Source of the DNA: Lathyrus oleraceus
Taxonomy: Eukaryota > Streptophyta > Magnoliopsida > Fabales > Fabaceae
Direction of reading: 5' to 3'
DNA length: 64,000 nucleotides
Assembly (NCBI RefSeq): GCF_024323335.1
Contig: NC_066583.1
Location: 18,584,665 to 18,648,664, forward strand
Below the pieces are notes generated by a model. The model saw only the letters and a program-made list of their open reading frames with translations, was not told the origin of the DNA and searched no databases. Made by a program: the position numbers and the translations under genes. This document shows, one piece after another, positions 13,377-26,351 of the stretch; position 1 is the stretch's first letter; each line of letters opens with the position of its first letter.

Positions 13377-16300
13377 ATGGTCTCCTCTTCTCACGCCAAA
13401 GAAGTTGTTTCCTATGGTACTAGCCACAATCCCATCGCCTTCAAACTTTCTTCTAAAGAAGGTATGAATCTCATTCCTCAACCCACATCATTTGATGAAG
13501 CTATTATCAAAAACTGGCAATGCCAGATGGTGATACCTTTCGTGGTTGACAAAAAGTTATTGGCTTTCCACGGACCTCTTGCTGACCAAAAGTCTTCTCC
13601 AAGGACCGTTGCACCCTTATTTCCTGGGTATAAACTTGCTATGCCTCCTGCTTTCGATAGATCTATCGTGCTCGACGTTAGATTCATGGAGAAGAAAGCT
13701 AGGGTTTTTTGATCCGTACTCACTCCTGGCAACAAGGAATACTTGGAATGGCTTAAAAAGGTCCAACGAAAGCGTCAAGACCAATGGCGAAGTGCCGGGA
13801 TTTTCGACCTTATTCAAGTATCAAGGTACGCCCACCGTGTCAATCCTTGCATGTTGTTGGTGTCCCTATACTTCTGCGAAGGCTCTACTAACACGCTCCA
13901 GCTGCTTTGTGGGATGTTGACACTCACTCTCTTCGACGTGGCGGCGATCACCGGCCTTTCGCCCCAGTGGGAAACCTTTGATCCAACCCTTTCGATGGAG
14001 AACACTTTCGCTTTTGGTCGGGCCATCCTTCTGAACTATATAAAAGACCACCAAAACAAGGGCTCTGTCGAAGTGTCTGACGAGGAACACATAGCCTTCC
14101 TTACCTTGTGGATCTCACACTAAGTTTTCTATCTTGGTTCATTGCATATAGAAAAATGTTATATTGCTCTAGCGATCCAGATTCATGAGGTGGACAGGTA
14201 TCGTTAGGCAAATTACTATTGGCCTTCTTGTATTAGGATTTGGGGCTAGCAACCCTAAAATTGAAACTTCTTTTTAACACTCCCAAAGCCCTGAACCTGT
14301 CATACCCTTTGTGGCTCTTACAACATTAGTTAATGCTACCTTTGAGTATCAGCTAAGATACACAATGTCGGAGCGTCTCATGCGACTGAACAAAGATCGA
14401 CCGATCGAAGGAGCCAGGTTGGCTTTGACGACTTGTCAGGAGACTCCAAACACTAGTATCTTCATGAAATATTTGAATATGTTCAACGAAGCGGACAAAT
14501 TTGCTCTTGGCATGGCGCCATCTGCTGACAGAAACTACGGCCCCAAGTGGTTCAAAGATCCCTTTCTCGATAACTCTCCACAAACTGCAGCTCAGTCGAA
14601 CGCAATATGAAGGGCTTTCCTGACTCCTACCTTGCTGTCATACAGGATTAAACCAGGGTCGAAGGGGTTCGGTTTTATGAGTTACCAACCGAACCTCGTG
14701 GCTCGTCAATTTGGCCTAAGCCAGATGGTCCCGAAGCCTCTGGTATCTCATGACACCGACATTGTCTGATCCGGTCAAACGTTAACAGCTGATGATCACA
14801 AGGCTTGCCTCCGTTTTTTCATATATACTAACCGTTACATACTCCCAGGTTTTAGGTTCCAACAATCTTTCCTGACAACCATAGATTTTGACGAGTGGTG
14901 GAACTCTTACTACAATCATGCTTTCCCAAGTGACCAGTTTCTTCAAAACAAGGTCGATGCAATTTCCACTCTCGCCGACGATATACTGCCTCTGCCTCTG
15001 TCCGTTAATGCTCCCGACCAAAAAATACAAAAGCCTCGTGTTGATGAAGCCCTTAAAAAGGTACTTGTAAACTAATTTAGTTTCTTCTTTTATTGGTGTT
15101 ATACCAAAATAACGGTTTTTTGGCTATCAGGGTAGAAAGAGGATCACCCCCTCTACTGAACCGACTCAGGCGAAGCAACGGGCACCTTCGACCCCCCTCC
15201 GCAGGTATTACCTATTCTCTTTTGAAAAAGTTTTTTGCTAAGACCTTCTCATCACCTCTCCACATGTCTCAACATTCAGGTACCCGAAGAAGTGCTTGTG
15301 GTGGGGGATGAAGATTCTGATGGGAGTGTGCACTCACACAGTTTTTCTCCATCAAAATCACCTCTCAGAACTCCTCTTACCCCTACGCAGCCGAAAAAGG
15401 CTCAAACCTAGAAGACTTCGACGAAGGTGGCTCCCACGGTTTCCCCGACAGTCCAGGAAGATGTCGAAGAGGTTCCTACTCCCCGGGATTCAGAGAGAAC
15501 TCCCATTGCTTTGCCTCCACAACCATCATCTAAGGGTTTCTACTTGCCATGCGATCTAACACTTCTATCTTTCAGAGACCAGTGGGCTCCCCGATTGAGG
15601 TCGAAACCGTGGCCAGAGATATGACTAAACATCCTCCCGTCGACATTTTCTTAAGCCCTCAACGGCAAATTGAGTTTCAAAATGGTTCCCCAATGACTTC
15701 TCAAAATCCTACCTTTCCACCACCTCTTGATGTGAATATGGATGACGAAAATGCATCGACCATCATTTTGACCCCGGACGACATAAGGACTATCAAACAA
15801 AGGAATCCCATTGAGGCCCTAAGAAAATTGCAACAAATGCGTCGTTTGTCGACTGATGCACCACCTCCATCTACTATCGCCGGTTCTTCCTCCGAGCTTC
15901 ATGGCGAGGTTATCTTCATCCTTCAACAGCTGAAGGCGTCACTCTTGGATGATGAATTTCTAGGCGCTCTTGAAAGAGAAGGGGAGATTGCTCGTGATGT
16001 TTTCAAACTTCTTGACTCTCTTGCTCTCCATGATCTTCCTACCTCAATGGTCAAGTATTTTGTCGAATTTGAGGCCTTTTATACTCAATTCACCAAGGAC
16101 CTGAGCCTTTGACAAAATGCTGATCTTCAGATAAAAACAAAACTCAATGAGGCGAAGATCGAATGGGACTCCAGTGAGGCTTGTGAGCGGGAACTCGATG
16201 AATTCAAACACAAGAAGGAAGAGCGTCTTCGTCGGTGGGAAGCCTTCGATCAGCAGATCTCTGACTACCAAGCCCAGATCGCCGAACTCAATAAAAAGAT

Positions 16301-16523
16301 TGCTGAGGTGGAAACGCATAAAGCTTATTTGGAGACGGTTGAGGGAATTCTTAAGCAAGAGGTGATCAACAATGACGTCCTGAGGGGAATATCTCATGGA
16401 GAAAGGGCCCTTAAGATCGAGGCTGACATCAAGTACTTACGCGGGAAGAAGGTCGCTCTTGACAATAGGATTAGCCACGAGATCACCTCGTTTGAGGATT
16501 TTAAAGCTAGGTTCCCCATTTGA
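13377..16523 (+). pseudogene. Plant mobile domain (PMD) protein, antisense ORF of a Tat-lineage retroelement
   Basis: The frame starts at ATG 13377 (MVSSSHAKEVVSYG). The PMD region spans about 13740-15000, with GIFDLIQVSRYAH, LTLTLFDVAAITGLSP, SYQPNLVARQFGLSQ and FDEWWNSYYNHAF blocks. Splice-like junctions follow (AAAAAG|GTACTT at about 15060, acceptor at about 15130; others near 15204/15281 and before 15582). The C-terminal part (15580-16523) is charged and coiled-coil-like (AQIAELNKKIAEVETHKAYLE) and ends at 16523. Stops at 13710 and 16110 and frameshifts near 14205 and 14320 break it. PMD proteins are related to MAIN/MAIL silencing factors and are carried by several transposons; antisense extra ORFs between pol and the 3' LTR are known in Tat-lineage elements, which fits its place downstream of the minus-strand integrase. 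Confidence 0.8.
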
Positions 16524-16599
16524 ATTCTTTCTGTTTTTATTTCTCTTGTAGGTCTGTCGACCATATTTTGTAATGCCCTTTTGGTACATTTTTAAAGAA

Positions 16600-17135
16600 T
16601 CAATGAATCTTATGCTTGGATATGGATCTCTTGTAGCATAGGTTTACATTTCTTCAAGTATTTCCCATTTACCCTTAAGACCCTTTGATCCCCACCAAGT
16701 TCTTCGATCTTATACGCATTGTTACTGTATGTTCGAGTTATCTGAAATGGTCCTTCCCACTTTGGCGACCATTTACCTAGGGTTCGATCTCAACGATCCA
16801 TAGTTAAGATTACTTTCCAGACGTAATCATTATCAGCAAATGTTTTTTCCCTTACCTTTCTATTGTATACCTTGGCTACGCGCTCCTTCTGTCAGATCAG
16901 CATTTCGGCCGCGGCCAATCTTTCTTCGTCCAAATCAGCCAATTCGTCGAACATCATGTTCTAGTACTGTTCTAACTGAAGGTCATTCTGACGTTGGACT
17001 CTAACGGACTGTAATTAGATCTCTACTGGCAATATGGAATCATGACCAAATGTCAGTCGAAAAGGCGTCAAATTTGTCGTCTCTTTTGGGGAGTTTGGTC
17101 CAAAGTCTTATGCCAGTTCTTTGGTTTCTTGGAAA
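16600..17135 (-). pseudogene. Ty3/gypsy integrase C-terminal part
   Basis: The minus-strand reading gives TPFRLTFGHDSILPVEI, then a DEERLAAAEMLI block, KVYNRKVREKTFADNDYVWK, and LGKWSPKWEGPFQITRTYSNNAYKIEELGG. This is the end of a gypsy integrase, after the DDE core, with the GPF motif. About four in-frame stops mark it as dead. The rest of pol is missing at 17135, where plus-strand 3' UTR-like DNA begins. It lies tail-to-tail with the PMD gene, the arrangement of pol and antisense ORF in Tat-lineage elements. Confidence 0.85.
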
Positions 17136-17149
17136 CATGTTTCCTAATC

Positions 17150-18736
17150 AAGCTTATTATTACTTTATTGGCCGATCACTGACGATTTTAATGATTGAGT
17201 CTTTCTAGGCTATGAAACCTGGATTGAAAGTGAATTTATTTGCACCTTTGAATACTGTGCCCCGTCAGGAAGAATCTATTGGTGGTTCCCCATTGAAGAC
17301 AAATTTTATTCCCCAGCAGTGTTTTTACAACACTCCCTTGAAGTTTATACCCAACAACGAATAGTGATCTCTTTATTTGAGAAACTTGTTTTGTTCCTGG
17401 ATTTCCTTGTAAATGACGAATGGTAATCTCTTCACAAGAAGTTTGTCTGTCCCCAATGAAGCTATCAATACCTTAAATTACCATTCATCAAATGGCTATC
17501 TCTCCGAGAAGTTTCCGTCAGAGAAGTTTGAAGATCAATATATCAATTTTCCTTTTATCAGATGGTAATCTCTATGAAAGTCTTAAAGAGAAGTATAATG
17601 AAGTTATTTATTATCAAATGGTTATCTCTCCCGAAAATTTCGTCAGAGGAGTTTGTCGAAGATTATTACAAGTGTTTTATCTGCTTCATGCAATGTAAAC
17701 CACAACTAATGACAACTTCCCCAGTAATTCTATTATCAAATTATGGTTATCTCCCTAGTAAATGCTGGAGAGAAGTTTGATGAAGATCCATACATATGAT
17801 TTTCTCTTTATTTGAGAAATCCATTTAGCAAATTAACTGACCCGCATCTCTTTAACGATCCCCGGTGAAGTTATCAATTCAGAAAGTGGTTACCCATTTA
17901 GGAGCTTGTTTGCTTATCCTTTTCAAGTGGAAGACTCGATTAAAGAAGAAACTGAGACCCATTCATAGTTTATGACCAGAATCGTAGGGAGGTTTATTAC
18001 CCTTTTCAAGTGGAAGATTTGATTAAAGAAGAAACTGTGATCGGTTTGTGGTTGCTGACCCGAAGCATTGGGGAGGTTTATTTTATGTTTTTCAAGTGGA
18101 AAACTTGATTAAAGAAGAAACTGAGACCCGTTCGTGGCTTACAACCCGGAGCGTTGGTGAGGTTTATTTACTTTTTATGAGTGGATTATTTAGTTAAAGA
18201 AGAAACTAAATCATATTCTACTAATGGAAGTTTGTTATTCTTCAACTGGACTCGTTATTTGAACAGGCGGTCATCTCTTGATCTAAGAAATCTATTGCGA
18301 TCCAATATTGTTCCTGATTTTATTACCTCTTCTTAGGCTACCATATATTTGGTAGTAGGTAATATTTCTCTCCCTTGTGAAGCTACCTTACGATTGGTAG
18401 TTGACAGTTTCTTCCCTAGTGAAGTTCATATCTTTCCAATTGCCAAAATCACATTTCTTTTTTGTTTTTACAACGAAGTTGCAACCCTTTCCAAGTAATT
18501 TTAATCCTTTTCTAGTAATATTAATCATTTCCTAGTAGATTAGTTTGTTGCTATTCCCATGTGATGTTATTCCCCACAAAATCTTTGTCTACATTCATAT
18601 CATATCATACCATATCATTGAGTGACACCTTAGGGGCCAAAGTTTTGCATGTTTGTATTTAAGTCTCTCACATCTCGTCCAGACGAAGATGTTAATCTTC
18701 ATATCTTCTGATGGAAGAAACTTAAATAAGGGAAAT
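17150..18736 (+). mobile_element. 3' UTR of a plus-strand gypsy/Ogre-like element, with tandem repeats
   Basis: No protein domain is evident. The region carries degenerate repeats (ATGGTAATCTCT and GAAGTTTG phrases, 17340-17780) and a tandem array at 17918-18250. It ends in purine-rich AAATAAGGGAAA directly before an LTR-like TGTCATATCC at 18737, as a polypurine tract should. The phrase TTCCCCAGCAGTG (about 17309) matches motifs in the Ogre 3' UTRs further right. Element identity beyond Ty3/gypsy is inference. Confidence 0.55.
17918..18250 (+). repeat. Tandem repeat, about 84 bp, four copies
   Basis: Units begin with TTTTCAAGTGGAAGA and contain GATTAAAGAAGAAACTGAG. Starts near 17920, 18003, 18089 and 18173 give periods of 83, 86 and 84. 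The last copy is diverged. Confidence 0.85.
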
Positions 18737-21084
18737 TGTCATATCCTAATTTTTACCCCTAAGATCCCATCTCATTTTCATCATTTGTATATCATCAAAC
18801 ATCTCATGTGTGTGTCTTTTATGCATTACCAACCTTATGAAAATACAAAAATATGTCTTGTCTTGTTTGATTCTTTCACAAGGTAGGTATGTTGGTTTAA
18901 GAAGCTCAAGTGATTGACTGGTCAAGATTATGGACATTCCTCAGTAGTTCAAGCTTCTCATTCATCCATAATACTCAAGTGATTTCCATTCATCATAATC
19001 AAGTTCAAGATAGCATTCATTCAAGATCAACAAGTTCCAAATTCATTTGATGCCTAAATTAGGGTTTTGATCAAGATTGCTCTGATATTACTTTTTGACC
19101 AAGACATGATCTAATGGTTTGAAATATGATTCAATTCCTCAATTTCTTCATTACGATCCATTCATATGCTTCAATTGACTAAAGAAGTTTGATTCATTGA
19201 TCATTGAAGATTTGGAATTCATCTGATGAAAAGTCAACTGCTCAAGGTCGAAGTTTGACTTTTTAGATTTTTTGGTCAACCATGGGTTTCTCAAGTAAAG
19301 AATCATGAAAATATGGTTGATGAATGTATTTGATCAAGAAAATCGAGAAAAAGCTCAAGAATGTCAAATCTAGGATTTTCAAAGTTTCTCTAAGTTATGA
19401 GATTGCATGTTCATGAAGCCCACTTTACTGGTTTGTAACTTCTTCCTCAAGCCATTATTTTTCATGCTCAAAGGATGTCCTTGTAGATGATGTTCCATAC
19501 TTCAACTTTGCAGAAAGAATGAACCAAATATTTCATAAGGATTGGAAGATATAAAGTGATGAAGATGAGATCTCAAAGTTGAAAAATTGTTCAACACTTG
19601 GAAAATTTTCCAAGTGTTTAGCAGTTAAGATTATCAAAGTTGATGACCAATTATCTCCATGTTCCAAGTTGAATCTCTTCAAATGTCCAACGTGAAAGTT
19701 GTACAGGATGGGAAAATTTTACCAAAGAGCCCATTGGCATGAATTTATCACACTTGGCCTAGGAGTTTCAAAGAAGGAAAATCAAAATGTTAGGCCAAAT
19801 GGAAAGTCCATCTTCATGTCAAGTTTCATGTTCAAACCAAAGCCAAACCTCAAGATCTTGCTTTTCAGCCTATGATACTTCTAAATCTCAGCATAATGAG
19901 TGTTTTATGCAAACCATTGATGCATTATACAAGGGCTTAAACCATTATCCAAACAACATACCATTCATGGATCATTTTACCATAAAGCTTCATTGCCATT
20001 TCCATAAAGATCACTTTTCTCAACCACTTTTGCTTGGAGCTTTGTAAATAGATCTTGCTTTGATCTTAATATATCTAAACACCAAAAGAAAAAGAACTTT
20101 TGTACTTTTCACCATTTTTTTAGATTTGATCCAAAATCCATTAAATAATACAAATAACCATTACACCAAATCTGAATTCATTCACTATAAAAGGAGGCCT
20201 CATTGCAATGCTCCAACACAAAAAAAAAAACATCAATCATCAAGCAAGAAAGAAACTTGAATCATTCTTGCACTCTTTCCATATTTTCACTCAAGGAAGC
20301 TAGAGAGATCATTATTTCTTATTTGAAAGTGATTTTGAAGGTGCAATGGACACACTTCGTTAGGTTAAAAAGGCTCATTTTGAACTCCCTCATAAAAGTA
20401 TCATTTTAACTCATTCTTTTTACCATTATGTTTGTTTTGAATATTAACTCCCTCATAAAAGCTCATTTATTTTGTTATTTATTTTTTAATTTTATATTAA
20501 AAAATCCAAAAAAAAACTTTATTATTAATTCCTTTTTATTTTTTCATTTAAGTATGTTTTTATTCAATTTTTCCCATGATTAATTTGCTCCCGTTTTGAT
20601 CCATATGTATTGAACACCTTGATTATACTTAGATTTAGACCTGATGATAACTTTCTTATTTGATTTGTGCTCGAAGTACATGGATGTTTATGGTTGATGA
20701 CTTGCTTTGAAACCCTAATGTATGAACCTTAGAGGCATGAATCCTAATGACTTAAACCCTTGTATGAGGTGAACTTTTGTCATAAAATGATACTTTGATG
20801 TGCTTTTAACTTGCTCCTAAACATTACTTTAATCTTGATGCATGACATAGTTGTTTAAGGTTTAACATACTTGTATGCTCCTTATAGGACCACTTTTAAA
20901 AAGCCTCGACCATTGCTTTACGTGTCTTGTGATTGATATCATGATATATCTTATTTGATGTTTTGACTAGATGAACTTTGTAAAATTATTCTTGAGGAAT
21001 TTTTGCTTGTATAGTTGTATGATCCATGTGTTATGAACTATTCTCTATGCCATGCCTTTTTCTCTATTCTTAATTGATGGCCTT
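18737..21084 (+). mobile_element. Gypsy LTR, apparently complete at its left end
   Basis: The stretch starts TGTCATATCCTAATTTTTACCCC after a polypurine tract. The start is homologous to the LTR at 21085 (shared phrase CCTAAGATCCC). A TATA box, TATAAAAG, lies at 20186-20193. No coding content. The right end is not visible; the next LTR begins at 21085, possibly inserted into this one. Confidence 0.6.
20186..20193 (+). promoter_or_regulatory. LTR TATA box
   Basis: TATAAAAG, followed about 30 bp later by CA-rich sequence suitable for a transcription start. Confidence 0.5.
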
Positions 21085-22599
21085 TGTAAGACCCCAATTT
21101 TGACCCTAAGATCCCTCATGCAACTTCATCACATGCATTAGCATTGGGATCATACCTTGGCATCCTCCTTACCCCTCTTTCTTTCGGTTCCTTTTGGGAG
21201 AGGTAACCAAGCACTATGTGATTGTATCATACTTGTATATTATCATTTTACTAACCAAAATACCAAAAATATGTCTTTGCATTTTCCTAACTCTTTTGTA
21301 GGTAGGGCATGATCCCCATTGATCTAGCAAGCTCATATCTAGGGTTTAAGACCCTCATGGCTAAGAGCACAACTAAGGAAGGATCCACAATGTCCCAAAG
21401 CATCATATATGAGTCCCCATGATCTCTACATGTTATTTTGATCAAGTATTTCTTCAAGAGTTTAGAGATAGTTTGCCTTGGAAACCCTAGCTTGTCTTGG
21501 TATCTTGAGTAACTTCATCAACAAGTTTCCTCACCAATTGATCAAATTTCTCAAGGTAAACTTTAAAATCCATCATCTTATGCATATATGATCTACCATG
21601 AGCCTATAAAGTCAAGAGAATTGGAAGTTAGAAAGTTGGTTGATGGTGGTTGGCCAGGTGAATTCATCTGATCAAAACTTGGTCTCCCTACACCCTATCT
21701 CCTATAATTTTTAGCATATGAAAATGATTCCAAGAGAAAAGTTACTCTAAATGACATTCCAAACAACTTTCATGTTGAGATCTAGAGATAGTTTTGCTTG
21801 GAAAATCATTTTCTATGTTGAAACATTATGGGTCATTTTGTCTAAACCCTAATTTGAAAGTCAACTTCCCAAGGCCATAAATTTCTCAATTTTTATGAGA
21901 TGAAAGATTCACAAGTTGCAAAATCAAATTCAAGATAAATAATTAAACTTTTATGTTTTGAGTGAGAGCTAATTCAACTTTTATGAGCATGTGATATGAG
22001 GATACATTATAGGTCATTTTTGCCCTATACCATTGAACAAATGATTTTCCTCAACTTCAAAAATGCATAACTCTATCATTATAAATCCAAATGACATGAA
22101 ATTTGTGACTATTTTTAAGGTCTTTGAAAGAGCTACAACTTTTATGAAGACACTTTTCTCATTTGGAGCTCACATATAATGTTAAGCAAGGTGGAATATT
22201 GAGATATATGACTTAACACTTAGAAAAAATTTCAACATGTTGAAATTTCCAAACTTACACCTCAAAATTCACCATGATCCAAGTTCCAAATGAAAAAATG
22301 TCCAACATCGAAGTTGTTCCCCTTGATCTAAGCTTTCCAAAGAGTCTTATTTCATGCATTTTGGATGAGGTTTGCTAGGGCTGCGCATGGTCTTAACAGG
22401 TATGCATCAAGTGGAAAAATCAAATGTCCAAAACTTCACATTGCATTACCTTGCCATTCAAGCATCATTTGAACTTCAGTATAGTTGGAATTGGATCAAA
22501 AAGGATTGCTTCATGGGCCTATACACGCCCATGCAAGTTTGTGCATGACATTGCCAAATTTAGCAAAATTTCAAGTGAGCAATTATCAATCCCAAATGC

Positions 22600-22607
22600 T
22601 ATAAATA
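22600..22607 (+). promoter_or_regulatory. LTR TATA box
   Basis: TATAAATA, 1.5 kb into the LTR that starts at 21085, in sequence like the TATA regions of the other Ogre LTRs. Confidence 0.5.
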
Positions 22608-24102
22608 CATGGCCTCTGAGCTCTTTTCAAACACACCTTGCGCGCCAGCTTTTCCCCCTCTCTTCAAACCCTCACAAGTCAAAGGAAAACCTGAGAATTT
22701 TCAACTTGAAAATTGAGTTTGAATCTCACTATTTGGAGATTTAAAAACTCCAGGATCCAAAGCTTTGTTCCATTGCCAAACCACTTCTGCAAGCTCCTCG
22801 AGTGTGATCAAGTCAAGTTTGAAGCAAGCAAGATCCAATTCTGCACAACATTGAAGGTATTTTTCAGAAATCTTCTTCTCTTCCATTCTCACTTAATTCT
22901 AATCAATTCTCTTGGATCTTTGGTTGTCTGAAGTCCTACAAATATAGGCAAGAAGATTGAGTTGCTTTGAGGTCAAATCGAAGCAACTCAGTTGACACAC
23001 CTCAAAATTCAACTCCTCATATCTTTCTATATATGTGGAGTTAGTTAAAATTGAGGTCAGATTCGTGCTCTACGCCATTTTTTATTTCAGATCATGTCCT
23101 CCTTTTTAATTTATGTGATGGTGATGACTGAACCGGTCGGGTGAACCTTGCCTGAGAAGGTGACCGGAGTTCCAGCGCCTATGTTGTGTTGGACAGGTTT
23201 TGAGCCATTGATCTTGTTTAAATTGTTTTAATCTTAAGCGTTGCTTTTGAATACCATTGGTGTGGCGCGCTGACTCAGGCGTACCATGGAACGCGCGTTT
23301 TAGACCACTTGATCTGCCACCTCAATTAATGAGGGAGATCAAGTGGTCCACGTTTTTTCTGATTATTTGAATTTCTTTAATTTGTTTTATTTTCATTAAT
23401 TCATATTAATTTTAATATTGATCCAAAAAATATGAGAGTTTCACCAACGAAATTTAAATAAAATCCTCTTTCATATTTTGAATTAAAATTATTTTTTGGA
23501 TCATTATTAATATTTTTCATGATTTAATTGATTTTTTGAATATTTTTAATTGTTTAAAAGTACTTTTAAGTTTCCAAAAATTTTGAATTTTTTTCTCCAA
23601 TGTCCTTTGACCTTGTTTGACCTATGATAAATCTCATGGCCATTTCTTTGGTGTTTTGATGAGGTTTTAGGAATTTGACAAACCATATTTAACGTAATGC
23701 ATAATTTTTAGTATTTTTTAAATTGAATAAATGCCAAATAATTGTGTTGAGCCATTTTGATTGTTTGTATAAGTTTGACTTGTGTTGTTGGGCCTTGGTC
23801 AAGGTTGATTTGACTTTGTTAGGTTAAGATCATTGGATTTAGGGGATTGATGGAATGTACATTCCATCTCCCAAAATGAATGAATGATCTTAATTTGGTA
23901 AAAGTCCTCCTTTGTCCAATTTGAGTTTTGATCCATTTTCCTCCCTCTTCATCTCATTCCCCTTCTTTATCCATTCATGCTATTGGACCTATGATATCTC
24001 AATATCCTAAGGCTAGTTGATTGCAAAATCAACATAAGTATGGATGAGATTAAGCCACCTCTTTTGCATATTCTTTTTGTGTGTGGTATGTTTCATGAGT
24101 GA

Positions 24103-25177
24103 TCCGCTGTCACACACGGGTCAAAAACGAGTTTAAAAGTGTAGTAAAACGGAAGCAACACTCGAATATCGTATCACAAGGACTCTTGAATGTTATAACC
24201 AAACGAATGAAAATAAGAGGGTTTTTAAGGTTCAAAACTTAAATTGATGATTATTAAAGGTAAAATCAAAATTGATAAATAAGTTAATCTATTGTATCGA
24301 TTTCCGACTTATCATCGATTCTTATAATTTCAATTCCCTAGCGGGTTTAATCCCATTCAATTACAATACCCACTGACAAGCGCAAATTGGTATTATATGA
24401 TGTATGTTCCTAATTTCCAAATTAAGCAAACGGATTTAAGCAGACGCGAATTAAGCAAACGCGACTTAATCAAACATAATAACAAAAAAACTACGCTAAC
24501 GTGATTATAGTTAAGGATCATACAAATAATCAAATTTAATCAACTCTATCCTATAAGAAACAATCAAATTAAGCAAACGAAAGTAATCAAATTAAGCAAA
24601 TGAGTTTATTGGAAGAATTGAAAAGAAATCAAAATTAAACTGAAATTATTAAAAACCTCAAAGTGGACATCGAATACAATAGATCAGCTCTTTGTGAATT
24701 AGTTCTCCATGAAATATTTTAAGCAATATTGTCTCATCCAAATTCAAAATTAGGATTCAGGTAGCAGTGGAAAACCTAATATAATAAAAGGGAAATTCGG
24801 GCCCTTATGGGATCCGACCCGAAAATTACAAAAATCGGCCCAAACTAACTATTTTAATTAAGTCTGGAACTTCAACGAATTATTTGACCATTTTTAATTC
24901 CGAATATGCTTTTGACTTCAACATAAAACTTGCAGTTCTTTCTCTTATCTTTCCAACATATATTAGAACGCGTTAATCCGAGTCCTATAGCCCAAGTTAT
25001 GATCTTAATAGTGACAAGATATCAAATAACTATTTATGCTGAAAATAAAGTACGAAAATAAAATAAAGCCAAAAATAAACTTAAATATAAAAACAAACTA
25101 AAATAGTAAAAATAATATAATAAATTATAGAAATGCCTAAGTATAATTATAGAAGAACGTGCATCAAAATGCACTGA
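24103..25177 (+). mobile_element. Helitron-like non-autonomous insertion
   Basis: The insertion starts with TC (TCCGCTGTCACACACGGG) after an A and ends with CTGA before a T. A perfect 6-bp hairpin, GTGCATCAAAATGCAC, sits at 25159-25174 next to the 3' end. These are the marks of Helitrons (5' TC, 3' hairpin and CTRR, insertion between A and T, no target duplication). Removing it restores a continuous LTR phrase (CATGAGTGATCAATGAGC). The hairpin is closer to the CTRR end than usual. No Rep/helicase gene is present. An alternative is an element with a 5-bp TGATC duplication. Confidence 0.5.
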
Positions 25178-25401
25178 TCAATGAGCATAGTCCATTATAC
25201 TATGTCTCTAACATGCATTAACACTAAAATTCTATTGCCCAACCTCAAATAGTTGTGACTTCTACATAAGTCCAATTACGATTATTTAACATAACGCTAA
25301 ATTTTGACACAAAAAGCATAGCATTCTAGTTAGTGAGATTGTAATTTTCCCCTCTTTCATGGTATTGTGTGGAAAATTGGCATTTTTCCTTCCTTTGGAA
25401 G

Positions 25402-26351
25402 TGTAACACCTCAAAATTTGCCCTCCTCTCTTGGGACTAGCTTAACATATTGCATATCATTTTTTAGGTCATTAGTCATTGCATCTTGGCATATCATGTG
25501 GCAACATCAATTAAGTCATCCTTCAAGTCTTGGTCAGAAGATAAGAGGTTGAGATTCAAGCTGAGGGTTTCATTGGATTGATCACTAGCCATCTGAGGGT
25601 TTGTGATTCAAATTAGGGTTTCTTGATTTCTCAAGGAGGTTGAGCTTAATCTTGGTTGAAATGGTACATCATCATCATCATGGTCTTGTCATCACCAAGA
25701 GATTCATTGAGCTTGATCAGATTCCTTGAGATTAGGGTTTTGACCTTTGGGCAACCCTAATCATCTGCATTGTGCCAATCAGGGCTTGTCAAGGAGATGA
25801 GGTTTTCAATGGATATGGGGATCATCATATGATTATATTGAGCTTATGGAAGCTAGGGTTTCATGTTTGAGCCATTTCATCAGGAGAATGAAGCTCAATT
25901 TCATCTATGCATAGTCAGTTCATCTATCAGTCAACAAAAGTCAACCAAAGGTCAACTGATGGATTTGGAGGTGGGAAAGGGCAAGAGACACTTCATTCAT
26001 GTCTAAACAAGTTTCATTTGACATTTCAAACATCAAGAATGAAGAAAATAAAGTCAGATGAAAACTTTCCAAAAATAGAAAGTGACTTGTAATTGAAAAT
26101 TGCCAAAAATGGAAAGGTTTTCACCTCAAAATTACATGTCCAAAAATGCTTCAAATGAAATTTTATTCAACATGAAAGTTGTAGATCTTGCTCTCAACTT
26201 TCCAAAAAGTCCAAGAACATGAATTTCTCATGTGTGGTTGGCAAGTTATGGATTGATCATTGTCCAAAAAAGTTGAATTTCAAAGTGGCATAACTTTTGA
26301 TTCACAAGGCCAAATGGAGTGAGTTTTCTTTGAGCAAAATTATTTTGATCC
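25402..26351 (+). mobile_element. Outer Ogre left LTR, part 1
   Basis: Starts TGTAACACCTCAAAATTTG and is collinear with 54101-55050. It is interrupted at GATCC (26347-26351) by the nested element and resumes at 38057. A few point differences from the right LTR are visible, so the outer insertion is older than the nested one. An open frame at 25907-26092 is conserved in both LTRs but is LTR sequence without a domain. Confidence 0.95.

Larger units (their letters stand above)
21085..25401 (+). mobile_element. Ogre-like 5' LTR, left portion (continues at 59039-60140)
   Basis: The LTR starts TGTAAGACCCCAATTTTGACCC. It is split by the outer Ogre unit at the target duplication GGAAG (25397-25401 and 59034-59038) and by a Helitron-like insertion at 24103-25177. 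The right portion ends with TTACCGCTACA at 60140 and is followed by a degenerate primer-binding site. Net length without insertions is about 4.3 kb. A TATA box lies at 22600. The element downstream is the one whose ORF1 starts at 61017. Confidence 0.7.

Noticed and set aside
13814..14090. Minus-strand frames over the PMD region
   Set aside because: They are antisense shadows of the recognisable PMD coding sequence.
24100..25179. Solo LTR with TGATC duplication
   Set aside because: The termini next to TGATC are not TG/CA, and the Helitron-type ends explain the junction better. It is kept as an alternative in the feature entry.
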